Below the pieces are notes generated by a model, which did not search any database, was not told the origin of the DNA, and saw only the letters and a program-made list of their open reading frames with translations. A stretch of 11,620 nt of DNA from Phascolarctobacterium sp. (GTDB taxonomy: Bacteria; Bacillota; Negativicutes; Acidaminococcales; Acidaminococcaceae): the NCBI GenBank assembly GCA_016302525.1, contig JAEDNJ010000032.1:1-11620 (forward strand). The letters run 5' to 3'. This document shows positions 6,357 through 11,620 of the stretch, piece after piece (position 1 is the stretch's first letter; every line of letters begins with the position of its first letter). Made by a program: the position numbers and the translations under genes.

Positions 6357-7292
6357 ATGTTTTCTAAGCTATTGAAGATTATTTTTCTGGCTGCTCTGAT
6401 TTTTGCCTCCGTCATAGCCTATGAATCCTATACGGGCAAGAATGTAGCCTCTATCATTGACCAAAAAACCAAAATTACCCAGCAAACAAAACCATCCAGT
6501 ACGCCTAAGGGCAATAGCTCAGAGCAAATTAACTCTAAGCAGCAGGTTACTACAGGCCCCAGCCTAGAGGAAAGGCCGTTGACTAAGCATGAAAAATCTG
6601 CGCTCAAGGCTCTTTTCCTACAGGTTATGCCTGAGCAAAGCACCTGGCCCGTCCCCCTGCAGAAAATGTATCGGGCGGCGAACATGGAGGATGTCATCGA
6701 GCCGCTCAGAGAGAGTCCGAACTGGGTGAAGCTATCCAATATCTCTAGAGATGTGCCTCAGGCTGTTATCGCCATTGAGGACCACAACTTTTATAACCAC
6801 GGGGCCATTGCTGCCGAGAGCATTCTGCGTGCCTTCCTAGTTAATGTTTCTGCTGGTGAGGTGGTGCAGGGTGGCAGCACGCTCACCCAACAGCTGGTTA
6901 AGAATGTTTTTCTTTCGCCTGAGCAAACCATGGGGCGCAAGGTCGAGGAAATTATTCTCTCCCTCATTTTAGAGGAGCAGTACACCAAGGATGAGATTTT
7001 AGAAATGTATCTGAATACCACATACCTTGGTGCTGGGGCTACCGGCATTAAGGAGGCTGCTCGCAAATACTTTGATAAGGCTCCCTCTAATCTGGAGCTG
7101 GCGGAAGCCGCTATTATTGCCGCCCTCCCCTATGCTCCTAGTGCCCTGAATCCCTTGGAAAACCCTGTAGGCTGTCGCAAACGCCAACAGCTGGTGCTAC
7201 AGGAAATGCAAAAATACGGCTTTATCAGCCAAACGCAATACGCCGAAGCTAAGGCAAAGCTAGTACAGCTCACCAATGGTAAAAAGCTCTAA
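6357..7292 (+). CDS. mtgA: Monofunctional peptidoglycan glycosyltransferase (GT51, MtgA-like)
   Basis: Polymerises lipid II into glycan strands at the outer face of the cytoplasmic membrane. The start is the ATG at 6357 (311 residues) after AAGAAAGG; the in-frame ATG at 6294 lies upstream of the likely transcription start. Residues 2-21 form a signal anchor (LLKIIFLAALIFASVIAY), followed by a Ser/Thr/Gln-rich linker to about residue 70. The GT51 domain, about 125-300, has all signature motifs: IEDHNFYNHG with catalytic Glu141, GGSTLTQQLVKN (172-183), GRKVEE (193-198) and EILEMYLN (213-220). There is no transpeptidase domain, so it is monofunctional and longer than the E. coli enzyme (about 240 residues) mainly because of the linker. 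It is a single-gene unit, divergent from argC and convergent with uraA, ending at a strong terminator. Confidence 0.92.
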   Translation: MFSKLLKIIFLAALIFASVIAYESYTGKNVASIIDQKTKITQQTKPSSTPKGNSSEQINSKQQVTTGPSLEERPLTKHEKSALKALFLQVMPEQSTWPVPLQKMYRAANMEDVIEPLRESPNWVKLSNISRDVPQAVIAIEDHNFYNHGAIAAESILRAFLVNVSAGEVVQGGSTLTQQLVKNVFLSPEQTMGRKVEEIILSLILEEQYTKDEILEMYLNTTYLGAGATGIKEAARKYFDKAPSNLELAEAAIIAALPYAPSALNPLENPVGCRKRQQLVLQEMQKYGFISQTQYAEAKAKLVQLTNGKKL

Positions 7293-7300
7293 AAAATTAT

Positions 7301-7337
7301 CCCTCAAGAGTAAGACAAGCTCTTGAGGGACTTTTTT
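7301..7337. terminator. Bidirectional terminator between mtgA and uraA
   Basis: A perfect 10-bp stem, CCCTCAAGAG (7301-7310) and CTCTTGAGGG (7320-7329), with a 9-nt loop. On the plus strand it is followed by AC and six T residues, which overlap the uraA stop codon. On the minus strand the stem is followed by ATAATTTTTT. It therefore can end both convergent transcripts. Confidence 0.9.
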
Positions 7338-8673
7338 AGTCTTGATTTTTAATTCTTTGAATCAGCTCGTCCTCTTCGCCAGGCAGGAAGGCATTGAGCA
7401 AAATACCTACGATAGAAGCCAAAGCTAGGCTCGTGAGGGTAATAGAGGTGCCTGCTACCGTAAAGGTCAAGCCCTTGGTAAAGCCCAGACCGCAAACCAT
7501 AACCACGGCAATGATAACCAGGTTGCGAGGTATAGTCAGGTCCACCTTGTTTTCAATCAGGTTACGCATACCTACAGCAGCAATCATACCATAAAGGATG
7601 AAGCTAATCCCGCCGATAATAGAAGCCGGCATAGAGCTTATCAAGGCTGCAACCTTTGGCAGGAAGCTGAGCGCTACAGCATAAACTGCCGCCAAACGTA
7701 CCACCTGCGGATCATACACACGGCTCAGAGCCAAAACAGAGGTGTTTTCGCCATAGGTCGTGTTAGCAGGACCGCCTATCAGCGCAGAAAAGGAGGTTGC
7801 CAGACCATCACCCAGGAGGGATAAATGCAGACCTGGCTTTTCGATATAATTACGCTTACAGGTTGCCGAAATCGCAGACATATCGCCAATGTGCTCCATC
7901 ATAGAAGCCAAAGCTATAGGAGCCATAGCTAAAATGGCAGTTACATCAAACTTACAGATAAAGAACTCTGGCACGCCCACCAGCGGCGCCTTAGCCACAG
8001 CGCCAAAGTTCAGAATGGCGCTGCCATCAGGATTAGTAACTCCTATAGCGTGCAGTGCAAGAGCAATACAGTAGGAAACGATGATAGCAAGCAGAATAGG
8101 GATAATCCTGAGCATACCCTTGCCCCAAATCAAGAAGATAACAATGGTGGCAATAGCTATACCTGCCAAGGTCCAGTTCGTAGAAGCACTGCCTATAGCA
8201 ACAGGAGCCAGTCCTAGACCTATACAAACAACAATCGGAGAAGTAACCACGGGTGGCAAAAACTTCATTACTCTGGCAATGCCTACCATGCGAATAATTA
8301 AGGCCAAAGCAAGATACAAAAGACCGGCAACTAACACGCCACCGCAAGCGTAGGGCAGCTTTTCTCCGTAGCTCATATTGGCAAAAATGCCTGTTTTCAG
8401 CTCGGCTACGGTAGCAAAGCCACCGAGAAAGGCAAAGGAGGAGCCTAGAAAAGCTGGCACCTGAAATTTTGTTAACAGATGAAACAGCAGGGTGCCAATG
8501 CCAGCACAGAAGAGCGTTACCTGTATTGACAGGCCCTCACCATGGAAGAAGCTGTTTACTAAAATAGGCACCAAAATTGTCGCGCCAAACATGGCAAACA
8601 TATGCTGTAAGCCTAAGAGCAGCATTTTAGGCATACCTAACTCGCGTGCGTTATAAATTCCGTTTTCATTCAT
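7336..8673 (-). CDS. uraA: Uracil permease (NCS2 family, UraA/PyrP)
   Basis: Inner-membrane uracil:proton symporter. The 445 residues are largely hydrophobic and fit the 14-segment UraA fold. Family landmarks are LQHMFAMFGATILVP (22-36), KFLPPVVTSP (137-146), the substrate-binding Glu260 in MMEHIGDMSA, and Glu309 in GGPANTTYGENTSVL (300-314), equivalent to the two uracil-binding glutamates of E. coli UraA. The start ATG (8673-8671) follows GGAGGG. It is divergently transcribed from upp, which converts the imported uracil to UMP, so uracil is the likely substrate rather than xanthine or urate. No PyrR-type leader or attenuator is visible in its short leader of about 37 nt. Confidence 0.95.
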   Translation of the reverse strand: MNENGIYNARELGMPKMLLLGLQHMFAMFGATILVPILVNSFFHGEGLSIQVTLFCAGIGTLLFHLLTKFQVPAFLGSSFAFLGGFATVAELKTGIFANMSYGEKLPYACGGVLVAGLLYLALALIIRMVGIARVMKFLPPVVTSPIVVCIGLGLAPVAIGSASTNWTLAGIAIATIVIFLIWGKGMLRIIPILLAIIVSYCIALALHAIGVTNPDGSAILNFGAVAKAPLVGVPEFFICKFDVTAILAMAPIALASMMEHIGDMSAISATCKRNYIEKPGLHLSLLGDGLATSFSALIGGPANTTYGENTSVLALSRVYDPQVVRLAAVYAVALSFLPKVAALISSMPASIIGGISFILYGMIAAVGMRNLIENKVDLTIPRNLVIIAVVMVCGLGFTKGLTFTVAGTSITLTSLALASIVGILLNAFLPGEEDELIQRIKNQD

Positions 8674-8716
8674 AGCTAGACCCTCCCGATTTGTAATAGT
8701 ATGTTTTTACAGACTC

Positions 8717-8745
8717 ATTATATGCTAAACAGAGGCTTTTTACAA
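8717..8745 (-). promoter_or_regulatory. uraA promoter
   Basis: Minus strand: TTGTAA (8745-8740), a 17-bp spacer and a perfect TATAAT (8722-8717). Transcription should begin near 8710. It stands back-to-back with the upp promoter; a perfect 8-bp palindrome, TGTATACA (8756-8763), lies between the two and could be a shared operator. Confidence 0.75.
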
Positions 8746-8792
8746 GAGGCAAAAGTGTATACATTTCCTGGCATAAATAATAGCGTATAAGG

Positions 8793-8821
8793 TTGACTTA
8801 AGCCTTTAATTAGAGTAAACT
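8793..8821 (+). promoter_or_regulatory. upp promoter
   Basis: TTGACT (8793-8798), a 17-bp spacer and TAAACT (8816-8821). The start is expected near 8828, giving a leader of about 50 nt. That leader begins with the perfect 14-bp palindrome AGTAAAATTTTACT (8835-8848) and ends in TTAGGAGG before the ATG. No PyrR-binding loop or riboswitch is recognisable. Confidence 0.7.
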
Positions 8822-8877
8822 TAGTCTAGTAACGAGTAAAATTTTACTTCAAGGTATTTATTTTAGGAGGCAAAATA

Positions 8878-9507
8878 ATGGCAAAGGTATTTATTTCCGA
8901 TCACCCCCTTATTCAACACAAGATTTCTATTATGCGCCAACAAACGACTGGTACTAAGGAGTTCCGTCAATTGGTGGAGGAGGTAGCCATGCTTTTAGGC
9001 TATGAGGCTTTAAGAGACCTGCCTACAGAGCTGGTTGAGGTGCAAACTCCTCTGGAAAAATGTCAGGTTCCTATGCTTGCTGGCAAGAAAATGGCTATTG
9101 TGCCTATTCTGCGTGCCGGCTTAGGCTTTGTCAGCGGAATTCAGGCCCTTGTTCCCTCCGCGAGAATTGGTCACATTGGCCTTTATCGTGACCCTGTTAC
9201 CCACGAGCCTCACGAATATTTCTGCAAGCTGCCTGCACATTTAGAGGAGCGTGTTGTGCTCTTAGTTGACCCTATGCTGGCAACTGGCGGCTCTGCTGTT
9301 GATGCTGTGAACCTCGTTAAGCAAAAGGGCGCTAACAATATTAAAGCTATGTTCCTTGTTGCCTGCCCTGAAGGTCTGGCTCGCCTGCAAAAAGAGCATC
9401 CTGATGTTGATATTTATATTGGTGCTATGGACCGAGAACTGAATGAGCATGCTTATATTCTTCCTGGTCTTGGTGATGCTGGCGATCGCATTTACGGTAC
9501 CCGTTAA
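8878..9507 (+). CDS. upp: Uracil phosphoribosyltransferase
   Basis: Cytosolic salvage enzyme: uracil + PRPP gives UMP + diphosphate. The 209-residue length is exact for the family. The PRPP-binding motif [13 protein letters not shown] is at 127-139, the ILRAGLG loop at 77-83, and the uracil-binding C-terminal loop [13 protein letters not shown] at 197-209. The start ATG follows AGGAGG with 7 nt spacing. The divergent uraA supplies its substrate. The transpeptidase gene starts 16 nt after its stop, with no terminator between them, so the two probably share one transcript. Confidence 0.98.
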   Translation: MAKVFISDHPLIQHKISIMRQQTTGTKEFRQLVEEVAMLLGYEALRDLPTELVEVQTPLEKCQVPMLAGKKMAIVPILRAGLGFVSGIQALVPSARIGHIGLYRDPVTHEPHEYFCKLPAHLEERVVLLVDPMLATGGSAVDAVNLVKQKGANNIKAMFLVACPEGLARLQKEHPDVDIYIGAMDRELNEHAYILPGLGDAGDRIYGTR

Positions 9508-9523
9508 GTAAAGGTGAAGCACC

Positions 9524-10303
9524 GTGATAGAAAAAGGTCGCTCCAATAACAAAAGTCTCTATCTGCTTTTGGGTCTTGTTCTGGCTCTTTTGGCTGGCAC
9601 TGCCTACGGAGTTTATGCCCTCTTTTTTAGTGAGACACCAGCTCCGCAGCCTGCAGCAAAGGTAGCAACGACGGCTACGCCCCAAGAACCATCTACGGCA
9701 GATAATAAAAACGCTCAGGCTAATCAAGCTACAGATAAGCAAAATTCTACGATAGACCCTAGCACAGCAAAGCCTGCTGATACTGTATCTTCTGTGCAAA
9801 CTAACAAGGCAGGAGCAACAGCACAGTCTAGCACTACTAAGGAGCAAGCCCCTGCTCAAGCTGCTGCTGATATTGTTAGGAAATATTCTATTTTGATTAA
9901 AAAAGCCGATTTTAAGCTTTATGTGCTCGATAAAGGTCAGGTAATCGAAAGCTTTGACTGCGCTTTGGGCAAAAATCCAGGTGATAAGCAAAAATTTGGT
10001 GATATGAAAACCCCTAACGGCACCTTTAAGGTGATAGAGGTTTGTGATGCCAGCTACTGGACCCATGACTTTAAGGATGGCAAGGGTGAGATTAAAGGAG
10101 CCTATGGTCCCTGGTTCTTCTACCTTGATACAACGGCTAAAAGCAAGGGTCAATGGGATGGCATAGGTATTCACGGCACGCACGACCCCAGCTCTATGCG
10201 TACCCGCGCCTCTGAGGGCTGTATTCGCTTGCTCAACGAAAATGTGCAGCTGCTCAAGGATAAATATATTAGAGTTGGTACTATGGTTACTATTGAGGAA
10301 TAA
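9524..10303 (+). CDS. Membrane-anchored YkuD-type L,D-transpeptidase
   Basis: Predicted to form or exchange peptide links (3-3 crosslinks or lipoprotein/D-amino-acid attachment) in peptidoglycan. The start is GTG at 9524 with AAGGTGA just upstream. Residues 11-34 form one membrane segment, 35-115 an Ala/Thr/Gln/Pro-rich spacer, and 120-258 the YkuD catalytic domain, which begins YSILIKKADFKLYVL. The active site is His217 in GIGIHGTHDPSSM and Cys233 in ASEGCIRLLNENV, with Arg235 after it. The usual His of SHGC is Glu231 here; variation at this position exists in the family (Bacillus YkuD has Lys), so activity is still expected. The 259-residue protein ends at a terminator. It is probably cotranscribed with upp. 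Substrate and linkage type cannot be told. Confidence 0.9.
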   Translation: MIEKGRSNNKSLYLLLGLVLALLAGTAYGVYALFFSETPAPQPAAKVATTATPQEPSTADNKNAQANQATDKQNSTIDPSTAKPADTVSSVQTNKAGATAQSSTTKEQAPAQAAADIVRKYSILIKKADFKLYVLDKGQVIESFDCALGKNPGDKQKFGDMKTPNGTFKVIEVCDASYWTHDFKDGKGEIKGAYGPWFFYLDTTAKSKGQWDGIGIHGTHDPSSMRTRASEGCIRLLNENVQLLKDKYIRVGTMVTIEE

Positions 10304-10310
10304 AAAAATT

Positions 10311-10344
10311 TCCCTGCAAGAGCTTAGCTTGCAGGGATTTTTTT
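10311..10344. terminator. Bidirectional terminator after the L,D-transpeptidase gene
   Basis: A perfect 10-bp stem, TCCCTGCAAG (10311-10320) and CTTGCAGGGA (10328-10337), with a 7-nt loop, followed by seven T residues on the plus strand. On the minus strand the stem is followed by AATTTTTTT, so it can also stop the convergent DAHP synthase-ACT transcript, whose last stop codon is about 70 nt away. Confidence 0.9.
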
Positions 10345-10409
10345 GCTTTCAAAACAATTTTCAACGCACCTATGAGTATGCACTTAAAGGCTTTTCTTAG
10401 AACCTTCTA

Positions 10410-10820
10410 TTAGAAGCTTTCAATCAGGTTATAACCGCGACCAATCAGGAAGGTAGCAGTTTCAGGCTCAGTAGTTTTGAAGACTACTACAGGCTTAACG
10501 GTCTCACGGTTAAAGGAAATGTACAGATAGGAAATATCGATATTAGCATTGTTGAGAGCAGCCAGAATACCATCCAGATAACCCGGAGTATCGTTCATTT
10601 CTACAGCAATAACCTTGTCTTGACGGCATTGGAAGCCCTCTGCTCTAAGAGCCTCAATAGCAACCTCAGCCTTGTCAACGACTAAACGCACGATACCGTA
10701 TTCTGCACTGTCATTAGCCAGCATGGTGTAAATGTTGATGTTGGCTTTTTTGAGAATACTCGTAACTCTAAATAAACCACCCTTGGTATTTTCAGCGAAC
10801 AAAGAAACTTGATTAAGCAT
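10410..10820 (-). CDS. Tandem ACT-domain protein (COG4747-like)
   Basis: A small cytosolic protein of 136 residues made of two ACT-type modules, roughly 3-69 and 70-135. The first opens VSLFAENTKGGLFRVTSILKK, with the ligand-pocket glycines GG at 14-15 and NINIYTM after the helix. The second has DTPGYLDGILAALNNANIDI, the same loop-helix-strand pattern. No catalytic domain is present, so the role is presumably amino-acid sensing or protein-protein regulation. The start ATG follows GGAGG; it lies 24 nt downstream of the DAHP synthase gene, clearly the same operon. The neighbour suggests an aromatic amino acid ligand, but the ligand and partner are inference; similar proteins elsewhere are also found beside phenylacetate-CoA ligase genes. 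Confidence 0.85.
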   Translation of the reverse strand: MLNQVSLFAENTKGGLFRVTSILKKANINIYTMLANDSAEYGIVRLVVDKAEVAIEALRAEGFQCRQDKVIAVEMNDTPGYLDGILAALNNANIDISYLYISFNRETVKPVVVFKTTEPETATFLIGRGYNLIESF

Positions 10821-10844
10821 TATTAAACTTCCTCCTCAATGAAT

Positions 10845-11620
10845 TTACAGAATATCAGCTAAGTCCAACAGCATACGCTCGGTCTTTTCCCAGCCTAAGC
10901 AGGGGTCAGTAATGGACTTACCATAGATGCCATCGCTAATAGCCTGGCAGCCGTCCTCAATATAGGACTCTACCATCAGGCCCTTAACTATGCTCTTGAT
11001 ATCCGGGTTCAGCTTGCAGGAGTTGACGATATCTTTAGCAATACGGGGCTGCTCAGCCCACTTCTTGCCAGAGTTATTATGGTTAGTATCAACAATAATA
11101 GCAGGATTTTTCAGCTTGCGGTCTGCATACATAGCATAGACATTGCGCAGCACCTCATAGTGATAGTTAGGATAGCTGTTGCCATAGGGGTCAACATATC
11201 CACGCAGAATGGAGTGTGCCAGCTCATTGCCCTTCGTGCGTACCTCCCAGCCACGGAAAAGGAATTCCTGCTCATGCTGAGCAGCAGCAACACTGTTCAG
11301 CATAACTGACAAATCGCCAGAGGTAGGATTCTTCATACCTACGGGAATGCCTACGCCAGAAGCAATCATGCGGTGCAGCTGGTCCTCACTGGAACGAGCG
11401 CCCACAGCAGCATAGCTTAACAGGTCAGACAGATAGCGGAAAACCTCAGGATAAAGAATTTCCTCCGCACCCGTCATGCCAGTTTCCTCAACAACACGCA
11501 CATTCATCTTACGAATGGCAATGATACCGCCAAGCATATCCTCCTGGCCCTCAGGAGAGGGCTGATGCAGCATACCCTTATAGCCCACGCCGATAGTACG
11601 GGGCTTATTGGTGTACAGGC
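10845..11620 (-). CDS. aroG: 3-deoxy-7-phosphoheptulonate (DAHP) synthase, class I alpha; N-terminus outside window
   Basis: First step of the shikimate pathway: phosphoenolpyruvate + erythrose 4-phosphate gives DAHP. The 258 visible codons begin within the protein at LYTNKPRTIGVGYKGM, matching the KPRT phosphate-binding stretch of E. coli AroG, so the frame runs past the right edge and the GTG at 11588 is internal. Later landmarks are GARSSEDQLHR, PVGMKNPTSGD, and the metal ligands equivalent to E. coli AroG His268 (VDTNHNNSGKK), Glu302 (LMVESYI) and Asp326 (YGKSITDPCLGW). The metal-binding cysteine should lie beyond the edge. About 80-90 residues are missing, judged by a family length near 350. 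Which paralogue name (aroF/aroG/aroH) is right cannot be decided; the symbol reflects likeness only. Confidence 0.93.
   Translation of the reverse strand, partial: LYTNKPRTIGVGYKGMLHQPSPEGQEDMLGGIIAIRKMNVRVVEETGMTGAEEILYPEVFRYLSDLLSYAAVGARSSEDQLHRMIASGVGIPVGMKNPTSGDLSVMLNSVAAAQHEQEFLFRGWEVRTKGNELAHSILRGYVDPYGNSYPNYHYEVLRNVYAMYADRKLKNPAIIVDTNHNNSGKKWAEQPRIAKDIVNSCKLNPDIKSIVKGLMVESYIEDGCQAISDGIYGKSITDPCLGWEKTERMLLDLADIL

Noticed and set aside
8033..8353. Opposing short frames inside uraA
   Set aside because: uraA is a full-length, motif-complete permease; these frames are reverse or shifted readings of its membrane segments.
9425..10183. A 252-codon minus-strand frame over upp and the L,D-transpeptidase
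   Set aside because: It is antisense to two confident genes. The basic, Cys/Ser/Arg-rich translation is typical of a reversed low-complexity linker and no family is seen.
11586..11588. GTG at 11588 as the start of the DAHP synthase
   Set aside because: The frame stays open to the window edge, and the residues before it (KPRTIG) match conserved DAHP synthase sequence, so the true start is outside the window.
1..11620. A search for CRISPR arrays, insertion sequences, phage genes, toxin-antitoxin or defence systems
   Set aside because: No regularly spaced repeats, transposase or integrase motifs, tRNA-like sequence or small defence-like gene pairs were seen; all genes belong to well-known housekeeping families.

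Overview
The window is an ordinary, densely packed chromosomal segment from a bacterium with strong AGGAGG-type ribosome binding sites, sigma-70/A promoters (several with extended -10 motifs), AT-rich intergenic DNA and coding DNA of moderate GC by eye. These features suggest a Firmicutes-like organism. A Gram-negative-walled member such as the Negativicutes (for example the Acidaminococcaceae/Phascolarctobacterium group) is my tentative guess from the overall look of the proteins; nothing in the window proves it. I see no mobile element, CRISPR array, tRNA, rRNA or defence system.

Positions 1-6080 (minus strand) hold an arginine biosynthesis cluster. A single apparent operon reads argC-argJ-argB-argD-argF from a promoter at about 6113-6141. 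argG follows with its own extended -10 promoter and runs off the left edge. Together these genes carry N-acetylglutamate through acetylglutamyl-phosphate, the semialdehyde, acetylornithine, ornithine (with acetyl recycling by ArgJ) and citrulline to argininosuccinate. argH and the repressor gene are not in view. Both promoters carry a sequence fitting the ArgR/AhrC operator (ARG box), at 6105-6122 and 538-555, so the pathway looks feedback-controlled at transcription. The ArgB N-terminal extension also suggests arginine inhibition of the enzyme.

Positions 6081-7340 hold the AT-rich argC/mtgA divergent spacer, with a large inverted repeat, then a membrane-anchored monofunctional peptidoglycan glycosyltransferase (plus strand). 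A bidirectional terminator separates it from the convergent uraA.

Positions 7336-10303 hold a uracil salvage unit: uraA (uracil permease, minus) diverges from upp (uracil phosphoribosyltransferase, plus) across a 204-bp spacer with back-to-back promoters. A membrane-anchored YkuD-type L,D-transpeptidase lies 16 nt downstream of upp, apparently in the same transcript, and ends in a second bidirectional terminator.

Positions 10410-11620 (minus strand) hold a class I DAHP synthase, cut by the right edge, followed by a tandem-ACT-domain protein in the same operon. This pairing suggests amino-acid sensing linked to the shikimate pathway.

No stretch longer than 300 bases lacks a gene. The largest gaps are 6081-6356 and 8674-8877, and both are regulatory. 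The points most worth a second look are the regulatory DNA (ARG boxes, the argB-argD structured spacer, the 6145-6179 inverted repeat), the DAHP synthase-ACT pairing and the upp-transpeptidase coupling. I did not find a convincing new biological system.
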